Shown here: positions 34,499 through 42,698 of the stretch, piece by piece
Layout of the letters: each line of letters starts with the position of its first letter
How positions within the stretch are numbered: the first letter of the stretch is position 1
Assembly: GCA_029210625.1 (NCBI GenBank)
Contig: JARGFU010000022.1
Span: forward strand, 25,051 to 89,050
Direction of reading: 5' to 3'
DNA: 64,000 bases
Origin: Deltaproteobacteria bacterium
GTDB lineage: Bacteria > Myxococcota > Myxococcia > SLRQ01
Notes under the pieces: model-generated
Databases searched by the model: none
What the model was told of the DNA's origin: nothing
Seen by the model: only the letters and a program-made list of their open reading frames with translations
Position numbers and translations under genes: made by a program

Positions 34499-37015
34499 CT
34501 AGCGGCGCCGGCGAAGCCCGAGGAGCGCCAGGCCCGCGAGGAGGAGCGAGAGCCCGAGCCCCGTGGGCCCGCGGGCGCTCTCGCAGCCACCGGCGGGCTG
34601 CAGGGCCGAGCGCAGCTCGGGGATCGAGCTCTGCCAGACCAGGGTCTTCACGTTGCCGGCCTCGTCCCGCACCCTCGCCTCGAGGCTGCGATCGTCGACG
34701 CCGAGGGTCGTCTCGGCCTCCGGCCCGAAGGAGGTGAAGGCCCCGCCGTCCCGGGCGAAGGCGTACTCCAGCCGCCCGGCCGGGGTGACGTCGTCCCGGG
34801 CCTCGACCCGCACCACGCCGCTCTCGGGCTCGACCAGCAGCCGCGCCGTGGGGGCGGCCCAGTCGATGATCACCTCGGCCGCGGCCGGGGTGGGATCGAG
34901 GGTGTGGTAGTCGTCCAGCGCCCGCGCGCGCACCTCGATGCGGTGCCGCCCGGGCAGCAGCAGCTGCCGGGCCCGCACGGTGATCTGCCGGGCGGTCGAG
35001 AAGGGCGACCAGAAGCCGCCGTCGATCCGGTACTGCCACTCGAGGCCGGGGGAGCCCTTGCGCGCGTCGTGGCCGCTCAGGGCGAGCCGGACCTCGGGCC
35101 GGGGCAGCGGGACGCCGACGACGGGCCGCATGGCCTCCTCGAGGGGCGTGCGCACGTCGAGGACGGTCACGCCCGTCTCGACCACGAAGGGCGCCGGGGT
35201 GGCCGGGTTGAAGAGGAGGTCGGCCAGGATGCCCATGTGCTCGAAGTGACCGGGCTCGCTGGGGCGCGCCACCATGCCGCCGATCTTCTTCACGTCGAGG
35301 CCGAAGCCCTGCAGATCCGGCAGGGCGATGGGGCCGAGGGCGTCGGCCAGCATCGGCTCGATGAGGCCGATGATCGCCGGGATCAGGTCCTCGAGGACGG
35401 CCGGATCCTCGGCGAGGATCTCCGAGTTCATGGCCTGGATGTTGGTGACCAGGCTGCCGAGGTCGCCCAGGATCGGCACCAGCTCGTTCTGGGCGGTGAA
35501 CTCCAGCGCCAGCGGCAGGGCCAGGTCCATCTTCAGGGTGAAGAGGCGGACCATCCGCTCCTCGATCTGCGCGTAGAAGTCGAGGTGCAGGTCGGGGAGG
35601 TTCACCGTCAGCAGGGGCTCGTCGATCACCTTGACGCCGTTCTCGTCGTGCCAGGTGCCCGCCCCGATGTCGACCGTGGGCCGGTCCTTGGGCCGCAGGC
35701 CGATGAACATCGGCGCGTTGCGGCCCTCGGTGAGGCTGTCGAGGCTGGGCAGGAAGGTCTTGAAGAGCCCGGCGGAGATGAGATCGAGGGTGTCGCTGCC
35801 GATGTTCAGGCAGAGGCCGCCGCCCCGGTAGAGGTCGTAGAGGAACTTGTCGAGGAAGCGGTCGGAGACCCCGACCCCCGCGTGGAAGCTGTTGACGCCG
35901 GCGTTGGTGGCCTCGATGGGGAAGTCGATCCGCGGCGGCGGGTCGGTGGCGGGCAGGCTGCTCGCGTCGGGCACGCAGGCGTGGGGCTGGGCGTAGGAGC
36001 CGGTGATCACGCGCAGGTCGAGGGGCGCGCCGTTGACCCGCACGTAGGGGTCGGCCACGGGCTGGGCCTCCTGGCCGGGGGCGACGAAGACGTCGATCGG
36101 GGCCGAGGCGCCGCCGGTGAGGGCGCCGAGGAGCTGGCCGACGTCGAGGTTGCCCACCATGCCCATCGGGGAGCGCACGCAGGAGGAGGTGGTGGGGTTC
36201 ATGCACCAGCCGGTGGAGCCGTCGCAGGTGGCGCCGCCGCCCACGCCCGTCGCGCAGCCCGCGGTGAAGTAGTCGCAGGGCATGCAGGTCATGTCGTCGA
36301 TGGTGCCCTGCACCTGGCCGTTGATCTGGTCCTGCAGCATGCCGTTGGCGAAGCCGGCGATGAGGTCCCGGATGAAGCCCCAGTCGGCCATGTCGCAGAG
36401 CAGACCGCCCTCGACCCGGAAGTCGTTGCACGAGAGGGAGACGTCGAGGTTCTCGAGGTCGAAGGTCGTCACCTTCATCAGGGGGTCGACGCCAAGGACG
36501 ACGTCCGCGCTGATGGGCTTGTTGGTGACCGTGATCGCCAGATCGAAGTTGATCTCGGCGCAGACGAAAAGGTTCTGGCAGATGCCCAGGGGGATGTTCG
36601 GCGCGGTGACGTCGAGGTTGGCCGAGAGGTGGAGGCGATCGGCCGCGACGGTGGAGAGGGCGATGTCGTGGATGTCCGCCGTGATCGGGCAGGGGCTGCC
36701 GCCCTCGCAGATCACCTGCTGGCTGTTGCAGCCGAAGGTCGGGCAGCTCATGTTGCCGCCGGCCGGCATGTCGAAGGCCAGCCCGCCGGCCATGAAGCTC
36801 TCGACGATCGGGGTGAAGTTGGCCTCGACGTAGTTGAGGCCCTCGGGGGTCACCTGCAGGAGCATGCCGTCGTAGATCTTCTCGGCCTCGTCCATGTCGG
36901 TGGCCAGCGGCGTCTCACCGCAGCCGCAGCCGCTCCCTCCACTGGAGGAGCACCCCATCGCGACGAGGACGAGGGCGGAATAGGTGAGGCTCTTCGGCAG
37001 GCGGCGGCGACGCAT
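34499..37015 (-). CDS. Large lipoprotein with MYXO-CTERM-like tail, possibly TULIP-like
   Basis: The 838-residue protein starts at ATG 37015 (SD GGGAGGG) with MRRRRLPKSL and a lipoprotein signal ending VLVAMGC. The N-terminal third (VTPEGLNYVEANFTPIVESF, DIHDIALSTVAADRLHLSAN) has long amphipathic segments reminiscent of BPI/LBP-type lipid-carrier (TULIP) domains, a weak inference. Later there are Ig-like domains (RIEVRARALDDYHT, VEARDDVTPAGRLEY). The C terminus ends Gly-Gly-Cys, spacer, hydrophobic helix, RRRR, a MYXO-CTERM-type sorting tail. Carrying both a lipobox and a sorting tail is odd. Many Cys residues suggest disulfides. It is followed by the barrel-like protein at 33928. Confidence 0.7.
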   Translation of the reverse strand: MRRRRLPKSLTYSALVLVAMGCSSSGGSGCGCGETPLATDMDEAEKIYDGMLLQVTPEGLNYVEANFTPIVESFMAGGLAFDMPAGGNMSCPTFGCNSQQVICEGGSPCPITADIHDIALSTVAADRLHLSANLDVTAPNIPLGICQNLFVCAEINFDLAITVTNKPISADVVLGVDPLMKVTTFDLENLDVSLSCNDFRVEGGLLCDMADWGFIRDLIAGFANGMLQDQINGQVQGTIDDMTCMPCDYFTAGCATGVGGGATCDGSTGWCMNPTTSSCVRSPMGMVGNLDVGQLLGALTGGASAPIDVFVAPGQEAQPVADPYVRVNGAPLDLRVITGSYAQPHACVPDASSLPATDPPPRIDFPIEATNAGVNSFHAGVGVSDRFLDKFLYDLYRGGGLCLNIGSDTLDLISAGLFKTFLPSLDSLTEGRNAPMFIGLRPKDRPTVDIGAGTWHDENGVKVIDEPLLTVNLPDLHLDFYAQIEERMVRLFTLKMDLALPLALEFTAQNELVPILGDLGSLVTNIQAMNSEILAEDPAVLEDLIPAIIGLIEPMLADALGPIALPDLQGFGLDVKKIGGMVARPSEPGHFEHMGILADLLFNPATPAPFVVETGVTVLDVRTPLEEAMRPVVGVPLPRPEVRLALSGHDARKGSPGLEWQYRIDGGFWSPFSTARQITVRARQLLLPGRHRIEVRARALDDYHTLDPTPAAAEVIIDWAAPTARLLVEPESGVVRVEARDDVTPAGRLEYAFARDGGAFTSFGPEAETTLGVDDRSLEARVRDEAGNVKTLVWQSSIPELRSALQPAGGCESARGPTGLGLSLLLAGLALLGLRRRR

Positions 37016-37093
37016 ACGGGTCCCTCCCAAGGTGACCTCTCATTCTACAGAGTGCCTGGAAGACCGGTCAAACAGAGCTTTGCCGGCCCCGGA

Positions 37094-37915
37094 TCAGAGC
37101 AGCTCGTTCAGGGCCCCGAGGCGGTAGCCCTCGAGGTCGAGGGCGACGTAGGGGAAGCCCGCCTCGCGGACCGCCTCCAGGACCTGCGCCCGCACCCCGG
37201 GCTCGAGGAGGCGGGGGATCTCGTCGACCCCGAGCTCGAGCCGGGCCACCGGGTGGTGGTCCCGCACCCGCAGGACCCGGAAGCCCAGCGCCGCCAGGGC
37301 CGCCTCGGCCTTCCCCACCCGGGAGAGGCGCAGCTCGGTCACCTCGGTGCCGTAGGGGATGCGGCTGGCCAGGCAGGCGGCGGCGGGCTTGTCCCAGATC
37401 TCCAGGCCCAGCGCCCGGGCGCCCTCCCGGATCGCCTCCTTGCCCAGGCCCGCCTCGTCGAGGGGCGAGCGGACCCCCTGCTCCCGGGCGGCCTCCCGGC
37501 CGGGCCGGTGATCCCCCCGGTCGTCCCGGTTGAAGCCATCGACGATCGCCGCGAGGCCCAGGCGCCCGGCCTCGCGGTGGGCGATGGAGTAGAGCTCGCT
37601 CTTGCAGTGGAAGCAGCGATCCGCGTCGTTCTTCCGGTAGTCGGGCAGCGCCCCCTCGTGGGAGTCGACCTCCAGGTGGCGCACCCCGAGCGCGGCCGCG
37701 ATCCGGGCGGCGGCCTCGCGCTCTCCCGGCGCCAGGGAGGCCGAGATCGCGGTGAGGGCCACGGCCCGATCGCCGAGGACGGCGTGGGCCTCGGCCAGGA
37801 GGTAGGCCGAGTCGACGCCCCCCGAGAAGCAGACCAGGACGCTCTCGAGGGACTCGAGGATCTGGCGCAGCTCGGAGGACCCGGAGCTGCCGTGCTCTCT
37901 GCTAGCGACGGCCAC
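37094..37915 (-). CDS. larE: ATP-dependent sacrificial sulfur transferase LarE-like
   Basis: The 273-residue PP-loop ATPase has SGGVDS at 31-36 for AMP transfer and the LarE stretch GFNRDDRGDHRPGR. The conserved Cys181 (KPAAACLASRIPYG) corresponds to the cysteine that LarE enzymes sacrifice to sulfurate the nickel-pincer cofactor of lactate racemase. LarB and LarC are not in the window, so other uses of the sulfur transfer are possible. The GTG start overlaps the end of the APS-kinase-like gene by 14 bases, indicating coupling. Confidence 0.85.
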   Translation of the reverse strand: MAVASREHGSSGSSELRQILESLESVLVCFSGGVDSAYLLAEAHAVLGDRAVALTAISASLAPGEREAAARIAAALGVRHLEVDSHEGALPDYRKNDADRCFHCKSELYSIAHREAGRLGLAAIVDGFNRDDRGDHRPGREAAREQGVRSPLDEAGLGKEAIREGARALGLEIWDKPAAACLASRIPYGTEVTELRLSRVGKAEAALAALGFRVLRVRDHHPVARLELGVDEIPRLLEPGVRAQVLEAVREAGFPYVALDLEGYRLGALNELL

Positions 37916-39179
37916 GCTTCTTGGCCACCTTCTTCTTCGTGGTCTTCTTGGTCGGCTGCTTCTTGGCGACCTTCTTCTTCGTCGCCTTCTTGGCGGTCTT
38001 CTTCGAGCCGGCCCGCTGGCCGGCCGTCTTCTTCTTGGTCGCCTTCTTGGCCGTCTTCTTCTTGGCGGGCTTCTTGGCGGCCTTCTTCTTGGCGGCCTGC
38101 TTCTTGGCCTCGGCGGCCTTCTGGGCGGCGGCCTTCTTCTTCGCCGCGGCCTGGCGCGCCTGCTCCCGCTTCTTCGCCTCGGCGAGCTTGCGAGCCTCGA
38201 TCTTCTTGCGGGCAGCCTCCTTCTTGCGGGCGGCGGCCTCCTTGGCCTTCTGGCGCCGGGCAGCCTCGCGCTCGGCCTTCAGGCGGCGCTTCTCGGCCTC
38301 CTTCGCCTTCTTGGCGGCGACCTTCTCCCGGGCCTCGGCCCGCTTGCGCTCGCGCTCCTCGACGACGCGGCGGCGCGCCTCTTCCTTCTGCTGCCGCTCG
38401 GCCTCCTTGCGCTGGAGCTCGGCCTCCTTCTTCTGGCGCTCGGCCTCCTTCTTGGCCTGCTCCTCCTCCTTCTCCCGGCGCTTCTCGTCGATGAGGCGCT
38501 GGCGGGCGTCCTTCTTGGTGAGCTCCTCGCGGCGCTTGGCAACGTCGGTCTTCGCCGCCTTGGCCTCCTTGGCGGCGGCGGCGGCCGTGGCCCGGGCCAG
38601 CTTCTGGGCGGAGGGGCCGTGCCCGAAGAGCGCGACCTTCTGCTCCTGCTTGGTGAGGAAGCCGTTGCGGTGCAGGGCCTGCAGGACGGTCGCCGCGCAG
38701 GCCTCCACCGTCTCGTTGCCGGTGTCGAGGACCACCTCGGCCGCGACCGGCGGCTCGTAGGGCTCGGTGATGCCGGTGAAGTGCGGCAGCTCACCGGCCA
38801 GGGCCTTCTTGTAGAGCCCCTTCACGTCCCGCTTCACCAGCACGTCCACCGGGCAGTCGGTGAAGATCTCCACGAAGTGGCCGATGTCCCGGCGCAGCTC
38901 CTCCCGGACGACCCGGTAGGGGCTCACCGCCGCGGCGATGGTCACCACGTGGTTGCGGGTGAGCAGCTCGCACATCCAGCCCATCCGCCTCACGGCCTCG
39001 TCCCGGTCCTCACGGCTGTGGCCCAGGCCCCGGCCGAAGCGATCCATGAGCTCGTCCTCGTCGACGATCTCCACGGCCCGCCCGGCCGCCTGCAGTCGCG
39101 CCGCCACATAGTGGGCCAGGGTGCTCTTGCCCGAGCCGCTCATTCCCGTGAACCACACCGTCACGCCGTTGTCCGCCAT
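37902..39179 (-). CDS. APS-kinase-like protein with histone-H1-like basic tail
   Basis: The 425-residue protein has two parts. Residues 1-185 form an adenylylsulfate kinase (CysC) fold with Walker A GMSGSGKST, SPYR, FVEIFTDCP, KGLYKKALAGE and FTGITEPYEPP. The usual DGD nucleotide-site segment reads DED. Residues about 185-425 are first a Lys/Glu/Arg coiled coil and then a Lys/Ala repeat (KKAAKK, KKTAKKATKKK) like histone H1 C termini or bacterial H1-like proteins. Such tails bind DNA or polyanions. ATG 39179 has GGAGG 5 bases upstream. It overlaps larE. APS phosphorylation is likely but not certain given the altered motif. Confidence 0.8.
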   Translation of the reverse strand: MADNGVTVWFTGMSGSGKSTLAHYVAARLQAAGRAVEIVDEDELMDRFGRGLGHSREDRDEAVRRMGWMCELLTRNHVVTIAAAVSPYRVVREELRRDIGHFVEIFTDCPVDVLVKRDVKGLYKKALAGELPHFTGITEPYEPPVAAEVVLDTGNETVEACAATVLQALHRNGFLTKQEQKVALFGHGPSAQKLARATAAAAAKEAKAAKTDVAKRREELTKKDARQRLIDEKRREKEEEQAKKEAERQKKEAELQRKEAERQQKEEARRRVVEERERKRAEAREKVAAKKAKEAEKRRLKAEREAARRQKAKEAAARKKEAARKKIEARKLAEAKKREQARQAAAKKKAAAQKAAEAKKQAAKKKAAKKPAKKKTAKKATKKKTAGQRAGSKKTAKKATKKKVAKKQPTKKTTKKKVAKKRGRR

Positions 39180-39274
39180 CGCGTCCTCCACTCTCCTGTG
39201 TGCGCCGCCTCCCCTCGTCCCTCCCTAGTCGGAACTCCCGGTTCGGCGCCTGATTTAGAAGCCGTCTCGACCCT

Positions 39275-39790
39275 TCAGGTCTCCTCCACCTCGTCGAGCG
39301 GCACGGAACCCCGCAGGGGCTCGAGGAGCCCCTGCTCGAAGACCAGCCGGGCGTAGTGGCTGCGCCGCTTCCGGGCGCAGATCACCCGGGAGGGCCCCTC
39401 CTCGCCGAGGAGGGCCTCCAGCTGATCGGTGAAGCTTCCCTCGCGCAGCTCGGTGCGGACCTGCAGGCCCGCCTCCAGGGCGGCGCGGCGGATCTCGCCG
39501 AGCCGCGCCTCGGCCCGGCTGCGGTAGGCCGGCTCGAGCGCCTCGGCGCTGCGCTCGGTGGCGTCGAAGCCCGCCTGCGAGAGCAGGGAGGCCGTCGCCT
39601 GGAGCAGGGCCGGATCCAGGACGAAGAGGGCCAGGAGCTCCCGCCCTCCTCCCCGCGCGACCTGCAGGGCCGCCTCCAGGGTGCGCGGACAGTCCCGGGT
39701 GGTGGTGCAGAGCAGCAGCACGGGGCCCGTCTCGCTTCCGGGCGCCCCCCGGGCGCCTCCGGTGGCGCCGGCCCGCTCGGTGGCGCTCAT
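39275..39790 (-). CDS. USP-like alpha/beta protein
   Basis: The 171-residue cytoplasmic protein begins with a Gly/Ala-rich stretch, then VLLLCTTTRDCPRTLEAALQVA, LLALFVLDPALL, a long helix (YRSRAEARLGEIRRAALEAG), LQVRTELREGSFTDQL and PSRVICARKRRS. This order of strands and helices matches universal stress protein (UspA-fold) domains, although the nucleotide-binding GxxG motif is not obvious. The ATG overlaps the stop of the JAMM protease gene by 4 bases (ATGA). As last gene of the cysteine operon its role there is unknown. Confidence 0.6.
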   Translation of the reverse strand: MSATERAGATGGARGAPGSETGPVLLLCTTTRDCPRTLEAALQVARGGGRELLALFVLDPALLQATASLLSQAGFDATERSAEALEPAYRSRAEARLGEIRRAALEAGLQVRTELREGSFTDQLEALLGEEGPSRVICARKRRSHYARLVFEQGLLEPLRGSVPLDEVEET

Positions 39791-40398
39791 CGATCGCCCC
39801 CCTCGCGCCCGGCGCTCCGATCTCCCGGCCGGTCCTGACCCTCCGGCCGGCGCCCCCCGCGCCCCCGGCGGTTACCCCGCCGGCCACGGCCGTGCCGCTT
39901 GCCCCCCGGGCGACCTCCCGAGCGACCCCCGAGAGGGACGTCCCGGCCCTCGAAGGCCTCTCCATTCCAGTGGAAGGCCTTCGCGGCGTCCACGCCCTCC
40001 TTGCGGGCCGAGAGCACGAGGTACTCGACCCCGGGGTGGAGCGGCTCTCCGTCCCAGAGGGCCCCTCGCTGGTCCTCCTCGGAGAAGTAGCTGCCGACGT
40101 CCACATGGGAGTGCCAGATGCTGATCAGGGGGGTCCCCCCCTCCTCCAGCGCCCGGACCAGGGCCTGCTGACGCCCCGGATCCATCAGATAGGCCGTCGC
40201 GTTGCTGCGGGGATAGGCCTCGGGATCGGCCTCCCGGTAGCGATCGTAGACGTTGTCCATTGCGTGAACACCCACGGCGATCGCCCCTCTGGGGCCAACC
40301 AAACCGGAGATCAGACCACAGGCCTCCTCGGGATAGGCCGCCATGGCCCGGGCCCGGAGCACGTCCAGAATCTCCTTTGGGTACCGCAACTTGGACAT
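39787..40398 (-). CDS. Mec+/JAMM (M67-family) metalloprotease for sulfur-carrier processing
   Basis: The 203-residue protein has a JAB/MPN domain (about 1-150) with the complete zinc motif His96-x-His98-x7-Ser106-x2-Asp109 (WHSHVDVGSYFSEEDQ) and the upstream Glu in YPEEACG. In actinobacteria the homologue Mec+ releases cysteine from the CysO-cysteine adduct. The same family also trims residues after the GG of sulfur carriers. Here it lies with cysM and a CysO-like gene whose product has one residue beyond GG. The last 50 residues are Gly/Arg-rich (RGRRGNRRGRGGRR), possibly an RNA- or polyanion-binding tail. Confidence 0.85.
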   Translation of the reverse strand: MSKLRYPKEILDVLRARAMAAYPEEACGLISGLVGPRGAIAVGVHAMDNVYDRYREADPEAYPRSNATAYLMDPGRQQALVRALEEGGTPLISIWHSHVDVGSYFSEEDQRGALWDGEPLHPGVEYLVLSARKEGVDAAKAFHWNGEAFEGRDVPLGGRSGGRPGGKRHGRGRRGNRRGRGGRRPEGQDRPGDRSAGREGGDR

Positions 40399-40422
40399 CG
40401 GGTGCGACCTCTTACCACACCT

Positions 40423-41382
40423 TTACCAGGTCTGCGATGGGTCCCACACACCGGCCTCGAAATACCGATCGGCCCGATCGGGAAAGAGGGTGACGATGGT
40501 CCCGGGCTCTCCGGCCTCGTGCAGGCGCTGCGCCACCCGCAGGGCGCCGGCCAGCGCCGCCCCTCCCGAGTGCCCGACCGCCAGCCCCTCCTCCCGCAGC
40601 AGCCGCTCGGACTCGTCCCACCCCGCCTCGGTGCCGATCGGCAGGATCTCGTCCACGACCCCCTCTGGCTGCCAGATCGCCGGCCGGATCGAGCTGGCGA
40701 GGTGCTTGAGCCCCTCGAGGCCGTGGAGGCCGTCGTCGGGCTCGACCGCCAGCACCTGCACCGAGGGGGAGAGCGCCTTGAGGCCCCGCCCGGTGCCCAT
40801 CACCGTGCCGGTGGTGCCGATGCCGGCCACGAAGTGGGTCACCGCGCCGCCGGTCTGGGCCCAGATCTCCCGGGCCGTGCCCAGCTCGTGGGCCCGGGGG
40901 TTGGCCGGGTTCGAGTACTGATCGGGGTAGAAGCGGCGATCGGGCTCGGCCCGGACCAGGGCCTGGGCCTTCAGGATGGCGCCGTCCGAGCCCTCGAGGG
41001 GGTCGGAGTAGACGATCTCGGCCCCCAGGGTGCGGGTGAAGGCCTTCCGGCCGTGGGTGACGTTCTCGGGCATCACCAGCACGCACTTCAGGCCGAGGGC
41101 GGCGCAGAGCCAGCTGTAGGCGATGCCGGTGTTGCCGCTGGTGGAGTCGATCACCGTCCCCCCCGGCTTCAGCCTGCCGTCGGCGAGGGCCTCGGTGAGC
41201 ATCTGCCGGGCGGCGCGATCCTTCACCGAGCCCCCCGGGTTGAACCACTCCAGCTTGGCCCAGAGGGTGATCCCCTCGCCGAAGCGGGCGTCGGTCCTCG
41301 CCAGGCGCACCAGGGGCGTCCTCCCCACCGCCTCGACGAGGGAGGGGAGCACCCTGGCTCCGTATCGATGGGGGGTGCGCAT
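40423..41382 (-). CDS. cysM: Cysteine synthase CysM-type (sulfur-carrier dependent)
   Basis: The 319-residue PLP enzyme has the Schiff-base lysine at 54 (GGSVKDR), the substrate loop STSGNTG, and the glycine-rich phosphate loop GIGTTGTVMGTGRG. With a CysO-like carrier and Mec+ protease alongside, it should use O-phosphoserine or O-acetylserine with protein thiocarboxylate to make CysO-cysteine, as known for mycobacterial CysM. Which activated serine it uses cannot be read here. It is 25 bases behind cysO and 24 bases ahead of the protease gene. A second cysteine synthase lies at the head of the operon. Confidence 0.88.
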   Translation of the reverse strand: MRTPHRYGARVLPSLVEAVGRTPLVRLARTDARFGEGITLWAKLEWFNPGGSVKDRAARQMLTEALADGRLKPGGTVIDSTSGNTGIAYSWLCAALGLKCVLVMPENVTHGRKAFTRTLGAEIVYSDPLEGSDGAILKAQALVRAEPDRRFYPDQYSNPANPRAHELGTAREIWAQTGGAVTHFVAGIGTTGTVMGTGRGLKALSPSVQVLAVEPDDGLHGLEGLKHLASSIRPAIWQPEGVVDEILPIGTEAGWDESERLLREEGLAVGHSGGAALAGALRVAQRLHEAGEPGTIVTLFPDRADRYFEAGVWDPSQTW

Positions 41383-41407
41383 CGACCTTGGCCCGGGGGA
41401 GGCGGGC

Positions 41408-41686
41408 CTAGCGGCCGCCCGCGATGGCCGGGACGATCGAGAGCTCGGCCTCTCCCGCGATGGCCGTGTCCAGGCCCTGGAGGAAGCGGACGTCCTCGTC
41501 GCCGAGGTAGACGTTGATGAAGCGGCGCAGCCCGCCCTTGTCGTCGTAGAGCTTCTCGGCGAAGCCGGGGTGGGCGGCCTCGAGGGCGTCGAGGACCTCC
41601 TTGACGGTCTGCCCGTCGACGTCGATGACGTCGGCGCCGGCGGTCAGCTTGCGCAGGGGGGTGGGGATCCGGATCTTCACGCTCAT
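41408..41686 (-). CDS. CysO/MoaD-like sulfur-carrier protein ending GG-R
   Basis: The 92-residue beta-grasp (ubiquitin-like) protein starts MSVKIRIPTPLRKLTAGA and has DVIDVDGQTVKEVLDALE and INVYLGDEDVRFLQGLDT, as in CysO/MoaD proteins. It ends IVPAIAGG followed by a single Arg and the stop. The thiocarboxylate must form on the terminal Gly, so the Arg must be removed first, probably by the Mec+/JAMM protease in the same operon. Its ATG overlaps the TusA-like stop (ATGA). It should be adenylylated by the ThiF/MoeB-like enzyme at 41922. Confidence 0.85.
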   Translation of the reverse strand: MSVKIRIPTPLRKLTAGADVIDVDGQTVKEVLDALEAAHPGFAEKLYDDKGGLRRFINVYLGDEDVRFLQGLDTAIAGEAELSIVPAIAGGR

Positions 41687-41925
41687 CGCTTCTTGGCTCC
41701 TTTACGGATGTGGAGGGTGCAGGGAGCGCCTTCGGAGGTGGACCACTTCTGGAGGAGGATCTCGTGGCCCGCGGCCTCGAGGGCCTGCGGCACGTTCTCC
41801 ATGCCCTCGCCGGGGTCGAGGAGGATCTCGAGGGTGTCGCCCACCGCCAGGGGCTCGAGGGCGAGCTTCGCCTTCAGCAGGTTCATCGGGCAGACCGTCC
41901 CCCGCAGATCGACGTGGGCGTTCAT
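41683..41925 (-). CDS. TusA/SirA-family sulfur-transfer protein
   Basis: The 80-residue protein has the TusA fold, with N-terminal DLRGTVCPMNLLKAKLAL. Cys12 is the persulfide-carrying residue in the CPxxxxK motif. The rest (LEILLDPGEGMENVPQALEAAGH) fits the family. It ends in a basic KGAKKR. TusA-like proteins hand sulfane sulfur between desulfurases and acceptors, and here it probably feeds the CysO-like carrier. It overlaps both neighbours by 4 bases (ATGA). Confidence 0.88.
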   Translation of the reverse strand: MNAHVDLRGTVCPMNLLKAKLALEPLAVGDTLEILLDPGEGMENVPQALEAAGHEILLQKWSTSEGAPCTLHIRKGAKKR

Positions 41926-42698
41926 CGCTCGCCCCCCGCGGCGCAGGCGGGGCAGCCCTCGCGCCTCGGCAGGGAGAGGGTCCGGCCCCGGGCCGCCAGG
42001 CCGTCCCAGACGAAGAGGCGGCCGGCCAGGTGCGGGAGGGCCTCGCCCTCCGGATCCACCAGCCGCTTGATCGCCTCGGTGGCCATCACCGAGCCGATCA
42101 CCCCGCAGACCGCGCCGAGCACGCCGGCCTCCGAGCAGGGCGGGACCTCGCCCGGGGGCGGGGGCGCCTCGAAGAGGCAGCGGTAGCAGCCGCCGTGGCG
42201 GCCGTCGATCAAGGTGACCTGGCCGACGAAGCCCAGCACGCCGCCGTGGACGAGGGGCTTGCCGGCGGCGAGGGCGGCGTCGTTGCAGAGGAAGCGGGTC
42301 TCGAAGTTGTCGGAGCCGTCGACGATCAGATCGTGCTCGGCGAAGAGCACCCGGGCGAGGTCCGCGTCGAGCCGGGCCCGCATCCCCTCCAGGGAGAGCT
42401 CGGGATCGAGCTCGTGCAGCCGCTCGACGCCGCTCTCGACCTTGGGCCTCCCGAGGTCGGCGCTGCCGTGGAGGACCTGGCGGTGGAGGTTGGAGAGCGA
42501 GACCTCGTCGGGATCGAGGAGGGTGAGGTGCCCCACGCCCGCCGCCGCGAGGTAGAGGGCCACCGGAGAGCCGAGGCCGCCGGCGCCGACGCAGAGCACC
42601 CGGGCCGCGCCCAGGCGGGCCTGCCCCGCCCCGCCGATCGCGTCGAGGAGCATCTGGCGGGAGTGGCGCTCGAGGCGCGCGTCGTCGGGGGAGCTCAT
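41922..42698 (-). CDS. ThiF/MoeB-family sulfur-carrier adenylyltransferase
   Basis: The 258-residue E1-like enzyme activates the C terminus of the sulfur carrier with ATP. It shows RHSRQMLL, the Rossmann glycine motif GAGGLGSP, DGSDNFETRFLCND, and two zinc-binding Cys pairs (CYRC and CPAC). It lacks the C-terminal rhodanese domain of MoeZ, so sulfur must come from another donor, for example the TusA-like protein encoded next. ATG 42698 overlaps the cysK stop by 4 bases, and the frame upstream of this ATG is a shadow of cysK. Confidence 0.9.
   Translation of the reverse strand: MSSPDDARLERHSRQMLLDAIGGAGQARLGAARVLCVGAGGLGSPVALYLAAAGVGHLTLLDPDEVSLSNLHRQVLHGSADLGRPKVESGVERLHELDPELSLEGMRARLDADLARVLFAEHDLIVDGSDNFETRFLCNDAALAAGKPLVHGGVLGFVGQVTLIDGRHGGCYRCLFEAPPPPGEVPPCSEAGVLGAVCGVIGSVMATEAIKRLVDPEGEALPHLAGRLFVWDGLAARGRTLSLPRREGCPACAAGGER

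Noticed and set aside
34487..38494. 1335-codon plus-strand frame across several genes
   Set aside because: It crosses larE, the APS-kinase-like gene and the large lipoprotein on the other strand and ends in Ser/Arg/Pro low-complexity sequence.
39180..39274. Riboswitch upstream of the APS-kinase-like gene
   Set aside because: Only 95 bases, no conserved riboswitch core or convincing fold seen.
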